This document shows, piece after piece, positions 38,192 through 46,083 of a DNA stretch of 64,000 bases. The position numbers and the translations under genes are program-made. The DNA lies in NCBI RefSeq assembly GCF_025143365.1, contig NZ_JALXPE010000010.1:1-64000 (forward strand). The letters run 5' to 3'. Source of the stretch: Microbacterium sp. p3-SID336. Its GTDB lineage: Bacteria; Actinomycetota; Actinomycetes; Actinomycetales; Microbacteriaceae. Numbering within the stretch: the stretch's first letter is position 1; the number at the start of each line of letters is the position of its first letter. The notes beneath the pieces were generated by a model, which made no database searches, was not told the DNA's origin, and saw only the letters and a program-made list of their open reading frames with translations.

Positions 38192-39253
38192 TCAGCGCGG
38201 TTCGGCGAGCACGGAGACCACTCGCGCGGCCGCGTGCCCGTCACCGTACGGCGCGGCATCCGTCTCGGCTGGACGGGGACGGGTGACCGCCGCCGCGATC
38301 TCCTCGCGCGTGTTCGCGAGCACGTTCCAGCCGAGCTCCACGGTCTCCACCCACTCGGTCTCGGTGCGCACCGTCGTGCAGGGCACGCGCAGCAGGAACG
38401 CCTCCTTCTGCAGCCCGCCGGAATCGGTGACCACCCCCGCGCTCGCGGCGACGGCGGCGATCAGCTCGGGATACGCGAGCGGAGGGCGCGAGGTCAGCGA
38501 ACCGCGGTCGAGGGAGATGCCGTGCGCCGCCGCTTTGGCGACGACCCGCGGATGCGCGAGCAGCACCACGGGACGGTCCAACCCCGCGAGCGCATCGACG
38601 ACCTGCTGCAGCCGCTCCGGGTCGTCGGTGTTCTCCGCACGGTGGATCGTCGCCAGGTAGTACTCGCCCGGCGACACGCCCTCGAGCGCCGTGACCTCCC
38701 CGTCCGCCGTCACCCGGTCGCGCACGTCGAACAGCACGTCGGTCATCACGTCCCCGACCAGCACCGTGCGCGCGCCGAGGCCCTCGCGACGGAGGTGATC
38801 CACAGCGACCTGCGTCGGCGCGAGCAGCAGATCGGCCGCGTGGTCCGTGAGCACCCGGTTGTGCTCCTCCGGCATCCGGCGGTTGAAGCTGCGCAGCCCG
38901 GCCTCCAGGTGGGCGACGGGGATGTGCAGCTTGACGGCGCTGAGCGCCGCGGCCACCGTCGAGTTCGTGTCCCCGTACACCAGTACCCAATCGGGGCGGT
39001 GCTCGTCGAACACCGCATCCAGTGCAGCGAGCATCGCACCGGTCTGCACGCCGTGCGAGCCGCTGCCCACCCCGAGGTGCACATCCGGCGCGCCGATGCC
39101 CAGATCGTCGAAGAACACGTCGGACAGCAGCGGGTCGTAGTGCTGCCCCGTGTGCACGATGACGTGCTCCACACCGGCGGCACGCGCGGCATGGTGGATC
39201 GGGGCGAGCTTGACGAACTGGGGGCGCGCGCCGACGACGCTGAGGATCTTCAC
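38192..39253 (-). CDS. wecB: UDP-N-acetylglucosamine 2-epimerase, non-hydrolysing
   Basis: About 353 residues. KILSVVGARPQFVKLAPI, YGDTNSTVAAALSA, HLEAGLRSFNRRMPEEHNR, and TDSGGLQKEAFLL are all characteristic. Interconverts UDP-GlcNAc and UDP-ManNAc (or the 3-acetamido uronic acid pair, as WbpI). GTG at 39253 is preferred because a TAGAGT box sits eight bases upstream and the product would start directly with KILSVVG; an ATG two codons earlier (39259) is possible. Confidence 0.93.
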   Translation of the reverse strand: MKILSVVGARPQFVKLAPIHHAARAAGVEHVIVHTGQHYDPLLSDVFFDDLGIGAPDVHLGVGSGSHGVQTGAMLAALDAVFDEHRPDWVLVYGDTNSTVAAALSAVKLHIPVAHLEAGLRSFNRRMPEEHNRVLTDHAADLLLAPTQVAVDHLRREGLGARTVLVGDVMTDVLFDVRDRVTADGEVTALEGVSPGEYYLATIHRAENTDDPERLQQVVDALAGLDRPVVLLAHPRVVAKAAAHGISLDRGSLTSRPPLAYPELIAAVAASAGVVTDSGGLQKEAFLLRVPCTTVRTETEWVETVELGWNVLANTREEIAAAVTRPRPAETDAAPYGDGHAAARVVSVLAEPR

Positions 39254-39281
39254 GAGCATCTACTCTACGGAGCCGACCGCG

Positions 39282-40460
39282 TCAGGCGTCGAGGAACGGA
39301 CGCAGCGCCTCCGCGGACAGCGTGCCGTCGTGCACTGCCCGCACGAACGCCGGGCCCGCCTCCACGTGCACCGCGAAACGGGACGGGTCGCCGGCGATCT
39401 CTCGGATCACCGCGGGCAATTCGTCGGCACGCGCCTGCACGATCGGCAGCTCCGCACCCGTCGTCGCCGCGACCGCGGCGCGCACGTCCTCCCCCACGTG
39501 GCTCACCACGAGTCGACCCGCCGCCAGGGCCTCGCTCGCCGCGACGCCGTAGGCGCCCGCCAGGAACTGATCCAGCACGATGTCGGCGTCGCCGAACACC
39601 GCCGGCATGTCGGCCGAGGGGATGCCGTGCAGCTCGCGGTACTCGATGACGCCCTCGTCATGCAGCGCCCGCATGCCCTCCGTGATACGGTCGCTGCCCT
39701 TGAGTCCTGTCCTCGTGGGCGCATGCACCACGACGGGAGGGCGAGAGCCCCGCAGCGCGGGCCTGGCACCGGCGGCGCTCCAGCGCGGCACGTCCACCAC
39801 TACCGGAACCCACGTCGCTCCGGGGACGAACTCCAGCAGATCGGGCGTGGAGACGAACTGCGGCACGCCCGCATCGGCGATCAGTCGCCGATGGGCCAGC
39901 ACGATGGTCTCGAGCGCCTCGGTGTCGGGGTAGCGGCCGGGGTGGAAGGGCGAATCGGGCTCCCCCGCCGCGTGCTGACTCGGCAGCCGGATGTCACTGC
40001 CGTGCCAGATCTGGCCGACCGTGAGACCCGCGGCCTGCAGCGCCCTGATCTGCGCGAGCACCGTGCCCTCGGTGCCGAACAGATGGCGTCCCGACTCGAC
40101 GAGCACGTGCGTGAACCCGCTCTCGACCGCGCGCCGCTGCGCCGCGCGCCACCGGCTGTTGCGCACGAAGCACGTGGTGGAGATCACATGGTCCGCGGGG
40201 AATCCGAAGACGTCGTCCGCACCGCGGTACTGGAAGCTCGCGGCGCCGACGCCGGGCAGACGCTCGACTGCACGCGCCCACTCGTGCGCTTGGCCCGCCG
40301 AGTTCACGGGGCCGATGAACAGGCGCCGCTCCCCGATCGGAGCCCGGGTCACCCCGGCCTCACGAAACTCCCGGCGTCGGCCGGGGAACAGACGATCGGC
40401 GAGAGGCGCGGGCACGCGGGCCGTCGCGGCCTGCGCCACCGCGCCGAGTCGGGGGCTCAT
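39282..40460 (-). CDS. Putative GT-B glycosyltransferase, GQ-WA family paralogue 1
   Basis: 392 residues. First of four related proteins in the window. Shared blocks: FIGPVNSAGQAHEWARA at about 40, FGFPADHV, THVLVESG, WHGSDIRLPSQH near the middle, FVSTPDLL, VVVHAPTRTGLKGSD, and near the C-terminus DIVLDQFLAGAYGVAASEAL, which matches the donor-binding E-x7-E-like region of GT4 enzymes. Cytosolic, no membrane helix. Overlaps the upstream glycosyltransferase stop by four bases. Most like paralogue 3 (both have FG..ADHV). Substrate unknown. Confidence 0.75.
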   Translation of the reverse strand: MSPRLGAVAQAATARVPAPLADRLFPGRRREFREAGVTRAPIGERRLFIGPVNSAGQAHEWARAVERLPGVGAASFQYRGADDVFGFPADHVISTTCFVRNSRWRAAQRRAVESGFTHVLVESGRHLFGTEGTVLAQIRALQAAGLTVGQIWHGSDIRLPSQHAAGEPDSPFHPGRYPDTEALETIVLAHRRLIADAGVPQFVSTPDLLEFVPGATWVPVVVDVPRWSAAGARPALRGSRPPVVVHAPTRTGLKGSDRITEGMRALHDEGVIEYRELHGIPSADMPAVFGDADIVLDQFLAGAYGVAASEALAAGRLVVSHVGEDVRAAVAATTGAELPIVQARADELPAVIREIAGDPSRFAVHVEAGPAFVRAVHDGTLSAEALRPFLDA

Positions 40461-41632
40461 GCGCGCTCCGTCGCGGTCCGGCCGGCGGATTCCGCGATCG
40501 CGTCGACTGCGTCCACCCACACCTCGACCTGCGCCTCGGCGGACAGCGCGTGCGCGGCGGCATGCGCGGCACGTCGGTACCCGGCGACGGCCTCAGGGGT
40601 GAGCGCGTCGAGCACGACCGTGATGTCCTCACGCGTGAAGCCGTCCGTGACGACGCCGAGACCGTGCTCGCGCACCAGCCGTGCCATCTCGAGCGAGGGT
40701 CCGACGATCACGCCCAGCCGGGCCTGCACGAAGTCGAAGAACTTGTTGGGCAGCGCGAGCGCGTTGTTCTCGCTCGTCGGCGGCAGCACGTGGATGCCGA
40801 GGTCCGCCGTGTGCAGCGTGTCGATCAGCACCGCCTGCGCCACGGGCTCGTGGATGCGGATGCGGTCGCCGAGCTGCGCCGCGAGCTGCTGGAGCTCGGC
40901 ACGATCCCCCGGCGGGTTGTACGTGAGGTACAGGTCGAGCGTGAGGTCGGTGGTCGACGCGGCGACGGCGTGCATGATCTCGCCCAGCCCGCGCTCACGG
41001 AAGGGGTTGCCGCTGTGCACAAGGCGCAGCGGACCCGTGTGCGGGACCGGCTCGAGGTCGCGGAAGGGCGCCGCGTTCGTGACCACTCCCGGCGCGAGGC
41101 CATACTCCCGGTAGCGCTCGGCGATCGCCTGACCCACCGTGGTGGACGAGCGCACCCTGGACGCGAAGCGCGTGATGAGCCAGGTCCAGTACCGGCGCTG
41201 CCGGAGACCCAGTGGCGAGTCCTCGACAGGGAGCCCGGGATAGAACTCGTGGAGGTCGGCGTGCACCTTGTCGGCGCCGGCGACGGCGATGGCGGCACCC
41301 AGGGTCTCTGCGTCGTTCGCGAGCACCGCGTCGAACGTCCGGCCGCGCAGCAGGCGTGTGGTCTGCTGCACGAGCGGCAGCCGCCGGTACGACCAGCCGA
41401 ACCACTCCCTGCTCCTGGCGACATCGTCGACCAGGTTGCCCAGCCGACCGCGCGGACGGGCTGCCGCGGGATCCAGCGGGACGTGCTCGACGCGCGGATC
41501 GGGCTGCCCTCCGGGTGCGCACGTCGTCACGTCGTGGTCGACGGCGAGGCGGCGCACCTGCTTGATCACCCGCGGGTCGACGTCGATCGCGTCGAACGAC
41601 AGGATGAGGACGCGGGGGCGGTCGGCTGTCAC
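40457..41632 (-). CDS. Family 4-type glycosyltransferase
   Basis: 391 residues, GT-B fold. N-terminal PRVLILSFDAIDVDPRVIKQV, DLHEFYPGLPVEDS, then the second Rossmann domain LRLVHSGNPFRERGLGEIMHA and NALALPNKFFDFVQARLGV, the usual donor-site region of this group. GTG at 41632 overlaps the KAS III stop (GTGA), so it is translated with the acyl module; it may transfer the acylated sugar. Confidence 0.85.
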   Translation of the reverse strand: MTADRPRVLILSFDAIDVDPRVIKQVRRLAVDHDVTTCAPGGQPDPRVEHVPLDPAAARPRGRLGNLVDDVARSREWFGWSYRRLPLVQQTTRLLRGRTFDAVLANDAETLGAAIAVAGADKVHADLHEFYPGLPVEDSPLGLRQRRYWTWLITRFASRVRSSTTVGQAIAERYREYGLAPGVVTNAAPFRDLEPVPHTGPLRLVHSGNPFRERGLGEIMHAVAASTTDLTLDLYLTYNPPGDRAELQQLAAQLGDRIRIHEPVAQAVLIDTLHTADLGIHVLPPTSENNALALPNKFFDFVQARLGVIVGPSLEMARLVREHGLGVVTDGFTREDITVVLDALTPEAVAGYRRAAHAAAHALSAEAQVEVWVDAVDAIAESAGRTATERA

Positions 41633-42636
41633 CACGTCGCGACGAGCCCGCCCCACGAGAGTCCCACGCCGAAGCCGAGCAGCATGACCCGCATCCCCGG
41701 CTTCAGCGCGCCGGTGCGCTCGGCGTCGGCCAGCGCGATCGGGATGGTGGAGGACACCGTGTTGCCGGACTCGGCCAGGGACACGAAGAAGCGGTCCGCC
41801 GGGACACCGAGCTTCTTGCGCAGATGCTCGAGCATGAAGGCGTTCGCCTGGTGGAACACGAACAGGTCGATGTCGTCCAGCTCGGCTCCGGCCTTCGCGA
41901 GGATCTCGTCGACCGTCCCCGGCACCACGCGCAGCGTGAAGTTGAAGATGTCGGGGCCGTCCATGTAGAGGTCGTAGCCGGAGGACTCCAGCTCTCGCAC
42001 CACCGCATCGGACTTCGGCTGGATGGCGGCTCCCTGGCGCAGTCCGCCGTTCGGGACGATCAGGCTCTTCGCGCCGGCCCCGTCGGTGCCGTAGGTGATG
42101 GCGGTGATCGAATCGGCCGCACCGTCGTCCGTCACGAGGGTCGCCGCGGCTCCGTCGCCGAAGATCGTCCGCACCGACTTGTCGGCGGGGTTGATGAACT
42201 TCGTGTAGGTGTCGGCGGTGATCACGAGGATCCGCTTCGCCTGGCCGGATTCGATCAGGCCCTTGGCGAGCCCGAGGCCGTAGATGTAGCCCGAGCACCC
42301 CAGCGTGATGTCGGTGGCCCCGGCGCTCGTCGGCAGGCCGAGGGCGTCCTGCACGATGCACGCCGTGGAGGGCAGGTAGTAGTCGGGGCTCTGCGTGCAG
42401 ACGATGAGGTAGTCGATCGACTGCGGGTCGATGTCGTGACTGGCGAACAGCGCACGTCCCGCCGCGATCGCGAGGTCGGAGGAGAACTCATCCGGACCGG
42501 AGATGTGGCGACGATCGACGCCGGTCTTCGCGGAGATCTTCTCGACGCTCCACTCGGGGAACTCCCGCGAGAGGTCCTCGTTGGTCAGGACCGCGTCGGG
42601 CAGGAAGTAGTCAACGGCAGCGATTCGGGCACCCAT
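41629..42636 (-). CDS. 3-oxoacyl-ACP synthase III-like enzyme (FabH family)
   Basis: 335 residues with the complete thiolase-fold catalytic triad: Cys114 (ITLGCSGYIYG), His262 (FVFHQANAF), Asn292 (AESGNTVSSTIP). KAS III enzymes condense an acyl-CoA with malonyl-ACP or transfer acyl groups. Its place in a glycan locus between a free ACP and glycosyltransferases, away from fab genes, suggests a dedicated acyl chain for a sugar. TAGACT lies six bases before the ATG. Confidence 0.92.
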   Translation of the reverse strand: MGARIAAVDYFLPDAVLTNEDLSREFPEWSVEKISAKTGVDRRHISGPDEFSSDLAIAAGRALFASHDIDPQSIDYLIVCTQSPDYYLPSTACIVQDALGLPTSAGATDITLGCSGYIYGLGLAKGLIESGQAKRILVITADTYTKFINPADKSVRTIFGDGAAATLVTDDGAADSITAITYGTDGAGAKSLIVPNGGLRQGAAIQPKSDAVVRELESSGYDLYMDGPDIFNFTLRVVPGTVDEILAKAGAELDDIDLFVFHQANAFMLEHLRKKLGVPADRFFVSLAESGNTVSSTIPIALADAERTGALKPGMRVMLLGFGVGLSWGGLVATW

Positions 42637-42704
42637 GCGCCCAGTCTACGGCGCGATCCGCCGGACCGGCCGGGGGCGACACGGCCGCGGCCCGTGCGCC
42701 GGGG

Positions 42705-42932
42705 TCAGGCGGCGCCGGCGTTGACCAGCGCGTGCAGGTCGCGCACGGTCTGCGCGTTCGCCAGCTCGTCCGCGTCGACCGTGACGCCGGCGGTCTCGTC
42801 GACGTTCGCGATGAACTCGACGTTCGCCAGCGAATCCCAGCCCGCGTCCTTGAGGTCGTCGTCGAGGGTGAGGCCGGAGGCGTCCACCTGGAGAATGTCC
42901 GCAACGAGCTCGATCAGCGCTTTCTCATCCAT
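42705..42932 (-). CDS. Dedicated acyl carrier protein
   Basis: 75 residues, acidic four-helix carrier. Phosphopantetheine site Ser34 in GWDSLANVEF; LxxDDDLKDAG precedes it as in other ACPs. Too short for the general track of genes to be obvious, but the motif is unambiguous. Encoded 68 bases upstream of KAS III and divergent from the LpxD-like gene, so it probably carries the acyl group between them. TATGCT lies six bases before the ATG. Confidence 0.93.
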   Translation of the reverse strand: MDEKALIELVADILQVDASGLTLDDDLKDAGWDSLANVEFIANVDETAGVTVDADELANAQTVRDLHALVNAGAA

Positions 42933-42993
42933 GCTCTCAGCATACGGGCAGGCCCCGCGGGGGCGTCGCGGCGCGCGCGGTACAGTCGAGGAC
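42933..42993. promoter_or_regulatory. Divergent leaderless promoters of the ACP and LpxD-like genes
   Basis: 61-base intergenic region with TATGCT on the minus strand (42939-42944, six bases to the ACP ATG) and TACAGT on the plus strand (42981-42986, seven bases to the LpxD-like ATG). The shared region implies joint control of the acyl module. Confidence 0.6.
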
Positions 42994-43917
42994 ATGACCC
43001 GCACGGACCTCACCGCGTCTCTCGTGGCGCAGGCTCTCACCGCTCCCCTCCTGGGCGACGACCGCCCCGTCACCGGCCTGGCGCCCGTGAGCACGGCCGG
43101 CGACGGAGACCTCACGTTCGTCATGGATCCGGTGAAGTACGCGGCGGCCCTGGAGGCGGCACTCTCGGCCGGCGCGATCGTGCTCGCTCCCGCCTCGGCG
43201 ACCGTCGCCGAGGAGAGTCGCGGTGTGCTCATCGCGGTCGACAGCCCTCGCGCCGCGTTCGCGATCGCGGTCGACCGCTTCTTCGCGCGCAAGCCGGAGC
43301 CCGGCGTCGCGGCGACCGCGCGCGTCGACCCGACGGCCAGGGTGCACCCCACGGCGTCCGTCGGCGAGTACACCGTGATCAGGGCGGGCGCCGTGATCGG
43401 CGAGGGCGCGGAGATCCGCGACCACGTGGTGATCGGCTATGACGCGGTCGTGGGCGACCACTGCCTCGTGAAGAGCCACGCCGTGGTCGGCGAGGAGGGC
43501 TTCGGCATGGAGCGCGACGCCGGCGGCGACTACCTGCGGCTGCCGCACGTCGGCTCCGTCGTGCTCGCGGACCACGTCGAGGTCGGCAACTTCGTGACGG
43601 TGTGCGCGGGGACGATCGCCCCGACCCGCATCGGGGACCACACGAAGATCGACGACCACGCGCACATCGCGCACAACTGCCAGATCGGCCGCAACGTGAT
43701 CATCACGGCCGCGGCGACGCTGTCCGGGAGCGTCACGGTCGAGGACGACACGTGGATCGGGCCGAACGCCTCCGTCATCCAGGGCGTCACGCTCGGGCGG
43801 GACTCGATCCTCGGGATCGGAGCCGTCGCGGTGCGCTCGGTCCCGGTGAACGAGGTGCGCACGGGCAACCCCGCCCGCCGGCTCAGCGACAACCGGCCCG
43901 CACCGAGCGCGTCGTAG
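42994..43917 (+). CDS. LpxD-like UDP-sugar N-acyltransferase
   Basis: 307 residues. N-terminal uridine-binding domain (SLVAQALTAPLLGD, DLTFVMDPVKYAAAL), then a left-handed beta-helix of about ten hexapeptide turns with the LpxD hallmarks GEEGFGME, LPHVGSVVLADHVEVGNF and the catalytic His227 in IAHNCQIG. LpxD transfers an acyl group from ACP to a sugar amine; lipid A itself is not expected in a monoderm, so the acceptor is probably an amino sugar nucleotide for the surface glycan. Confidence 0.9.
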   Translation: MTRTDLTASLVAQALTAPLLGDDRPVTGLAPVSTAGDGDLTFVMDPVKYAAALEAALSAGAIVLAPASATVAEESRGVLIAVDSPRAAFAIAVDRFFARKPEPGVAATARVDPTARVHPTASVGEYTVIRAGAVIGEGAEIRDHVVIGYDAVVGDHCLVKSHAVVGEEGFGMERDAGGDYLRLPHVGSVVLADHVEVGNFVTVCAGTIAPTRIGDHTKIDDHAHIAHNCQIGRNVIITAAATLSGSVTVEDDTWIGPNASVIQGVTLGRDSILGIGAVAVRSVPVNEVRTGNPARRLSDNRPAPSAS

Positions 43918-43968
43918 CCCTCCGGCACCGAGCGCTTCGTGGCCGGCCCGCACCGCGGCGCCTCGGGC

Positions 43969-44036
43969 GCTCAGCGGTTCTCGGGGCTCAGCGGTTCTCG
44001 GCGCTCAGTAGTTCTCGGCGCTCAGTAGTTCTCGGC
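43969..44036. repeat. Four tandem copies of a 17-base unit spanning the deacetylase stop codon
   Basis: GCTCAGCGGTTCTCGGG (43969), GCTCAGCGGTTCTCGGC (43986), then two identical GCTCAGTAGTTCTCGGC (44003, 44020). On the minus strand each unit reads as the last codons and TGA stop of the deacetylase gene. Perfect spacing, one to three mismatches between units. Confidence 0.92.
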
Positions 44037-44696
44037 GGGGATCTTCTCGAACCACCAGAACGGGTGCGTGAGCACCTGCATCAGCGGCTCCTTGCCGACC
44101 CACAGCGCGAAGTGACCCTCGCGCCAGTTTCCGCTGCTGTCGCTCAGGTACTTCATCTGCGGGGTCATGAACCGCGGCTCGTAGGAGTGGTACCGCACCG
44201 TGTCCGACCAGCGCGCCAGCAGCTCCGTGGCGAACTCGATGCCGCCGAGACGTGCCGGCTCGTGCAGGCTGAACCCGCCGAGCGGACGGCCGACGGCGGT
44301 CTCGAACACCGTGCGCTGCCGTTCGGCCCAGTCGAAGTTGTCGCCGCCGAGCACATCCCCGAAGCCGCCCTCGAGGTGCAGCTGCACCTCGTGGCCGAGC
44401 TCCTCCATCTCGCGGATGATGAGCAGCGAGGGGAGACTCATCAGGCTGTAGCCCCGCGCGTGCACGCGCAGGAAGATCGACGACGTGCAACCCGCCTCCG
44501 CGTCGACCCGAGCGACCCGGGCGGCCTGCTCGATGCTGTTGTCGATGTCGTGCCTGAGCACCAGATGCTTGGGCTGCGGGTCGTCGAGATACTCCCGGAA
44601 CCCGGTCACGGCATAGCCGTCGTCCAGGTACGCCTTGAGCGTGTCCGAGTAGTCCTTGAGCGAGAAGCCCCGCTTGCCAGCCTCCGGGATGGTCAT
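44022..44696 (-). CDS. NodB-like polysaccharide deacetylase family protein
   Basis: About 224 residues. The catalytic metal motif RHDID (Asp50, Asp52) and EMEELGHEVQLHLE, the region where the second metal His lies, are present; no signal peptide, so it may act on a cytoplasmic nucleotide- or lipid-linked sugar. ATG at 44696 is the domain start; a GTG at 44744 with a TATCAT box eight bases upstream would add 16 residues and may be the true leaderless start. The stop lies in the 17-base tandem repeat. Confidence 0.78.
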   Translation of the reverse strand: MTIPEAGKRGFSLKDYSDTLKAYLDDGYAVTGFREYLDDPQPKHLVLRHDIDNSIEQAARVARVDAEAGCTSSIFLRVHARGYSLMSLPSLLIIREMEELGHEVQLHLEGGFGDVLGGDNFDWAERQRTVFETAVGRPLGGFSLHEPARLGGIEFATELLARWSDTVRYHSYEPRFMTPQMKYLSDSSGNWREGHFALWVGKEPLMQVLTHPFWWFEKIPAENY

Positions 44697-44800
44697 TGAT
44701 CCGCCGTTCAGTCGAGGGGTGAAACCGCCACGAAACAGGCGCACCGTCGTCCATGATATCCAGCCGGCCCGTGATCCGAATCCGGGACGCGGCCGTCGGA

Positions 44801-44806
44801 TACAAT
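44801..44806 (+). promoter_or_regulatory. -10 element upstream of paralogue 2 and its leader ORF
   Basis: TACAAT, close to consensus. Transcription would begin near 44813, exactly at the ATG of a 12-codon leader ORF. Confidence 0.65.
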
Positions 44807-44812
44807 CTCTCT

Positions 44813-44851
44813 ATGCTCAGCGTGCGACCCGAACCCTCTCGAGATTCGTGA
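44813..44851 (+). CDS. Leaderless 12-codon leader ORF overlapping the start of paralogue 2
   Basis: ATG six bases after the TACAAT box encodes MLSVRPEPSRDS and stops at TGA 44849-44851, which overlaps the GTG (44848) of the next gene as GTGA. This is the geometry of translational coupling by a leader peptide. Alternatively the ATG is the ancestral start of paralogue 2 and a one-base indel has shifted the frame: the other frame here reads TLSRFVNRNRLPSF, which resembles the N-terminus of paralogue 4. Confidence 0.5.
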   Translation: MLSVRPEPSRDS

Positions 44852-46083
44852 ATCGCAACCGCCTCCCCTCCTTCGTCAACGCGTTGATCGACGCGCTCGC
44901 CGACGCCCCGATGAGCCCTCTCGGCCGACTTGCGGCCCGACGGCTCGGCGCGCCGGCACCGGCCGGCTCCGTCCCGGCGACGACGTTCGACGACGCCCCG
45001 GTGCGTGTGCTCATCGCCCCGGTCAACTACTCGGGCCAGGGCAGAGCCTGGGCCCAGGCGCTGCAGACGGCGGATCCCGCGATCAGCGCGCGCAATCTGG
45101 CGGTCGACGTGCCAGGGGGCTTCTCGTTCGACGCCGACATCGTCGTCCCGGTCGGCACGTACCACAACGGCCGGGAGTGGCAGCTGCGCCAGTTCGAGGC
45201 CGCGACGCGGGCCACCCACGTGCTGATCGAAGCCGAGGAGCCGCCGTTCGGGCGCCTGCTCGGGCGCTCGGTGGAGCGGCAGGCGAAGGCGCTGCTCGAC
45301 GCGGGCGTCGATGTCGCGTTCCTCGCCCACGGGACGGATGCACGGCTGCCGTCGCGCCACATCCGCGACAACCCGCTCTCCTACTACGCGGACGACAGCA
45401 TCTACCTCCCGCGAGCCGAGACCCTCGCCGCCCGCAACATCGCCCTCCTGCAGCGCAGCGGACGGCCCGTGTTCGTCTCCACGCCCGACCTGCTCGTCGA
45501 CCTCCCCGACGCCGTCTGGTGCCCCGTGGTGGTCGACCCGGCGCGCTGGCGAGCCCCGCGTCGTGCGCCCCTCGACGGGCGTCCGCTGCGGGTCGCACAC
45601 GCACCGTCCATCGCAGCGGCCAAGGGCACCCCGCTCATCATGCCGACGCTCGAGCGCCTGCAGCAGGAGGGTCTCATCGAGCTCACGCTGCTCCAGGGTG
45701 TGCCATCGGCCGAGATGCCGGCGGCCTTCGCGCAGGCCGATGTCGTGCTCGACCAGTTCCGCGCCGGCTCCTACGGCGTCGCGGCGTGCGAGGCCATGGC
45801 GGCCGGCTGCGTGGTCGTCGGACAGGTTTCCGCCCAGGTGCGCGACACCGTGCGGAACCGGTTCGCGACGGAGCTGCCCATCGTGGAGGCCGACCCCTCG
45901 ACGCTCGAGGCCGTGCTGCGCGCGCTCGCCCGCCCCGCCGACGACCTGGACGAACGACGCGAGGCTTCGATCGCGTTCGTGCACACCGCCCACGACGGCC
46001 GCGCCTCCGCCGAGGCTCTGCGGCAGCACTGGCTCGCCCCGGCGCAGGCCACGCGAAAGGACGACGATGCATCCCGCCGTTGA
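44848..46083 (+). CDS. Putative GT-B glycosyltransferase, GQ-WA family paralogue 2
   Basis: 411 residues from the GTG. Shared family blocks: VLIAPVNYSGQGRAWAQAL, VPGGFSFDADIVVP, THVLIEAEEPPFGR, AHGTDARLPSRH, FVSTPDLLVDLPDAVW, PVVVDPARW, GVPSAEMP and DVVLDQFRAGSYGVAACEAM. Closest to paralogue 4 (both have PGGF.FDAD and LF/FGR). No signal or membrane segment. First gene of a four-gene coupled run with paralogue 3, a family 4 glycosyltransferase and paralogue 4; overlaps paralogue 3 by 17 bases. Confidence 0.75.
   Translation: MNRNRLPSFVNALIDALADAPMSPLGRLAARRLGAPAPAGSVPATTFDDAPVRVLIAPVNYSGQGRAWAQALQTADPAISARNLAVDVPGGFSFDADIVVPVGTYHNGREWQLRQFEAATRATHVLIEAEEPPFGRLLGRSVERQAKALLDAGVDVAFLAHGTDARLPSRHIRDNPLSYYADDSIYLPRAETLAARNIALLQRSGRPVFVSTPDLLVDLPDAVWCPVVVDPARWRAPRRAPLDGRPLRVAHAPSIAAAKGTPLIMPTLERLQQEGLIELTLLQGVPSAEMPAAFAQADVVLDQFRAGSYGVAACEAMAAGCVVVGQVSAQVRDTVRNRFATELPIVEADPSTLEAVLRALARPADDLDERREASIAFVHTAHDGRASAEALRQHWLAPAQATRKDDDASRR

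Noticed and set aside
41629-43917. Genuine lipid A pathway
   Set aside because: Only an LpxD-like enzyme is present; no LpxA, LpxC, LpxB or LpxK in the window and the gene set otherwise fits a monoderm.
43969-44036. Possible CRISPR array
   Set aside because: Units are contiguous with no spacers and no cas genes are present; it is a simple tandem duplication.
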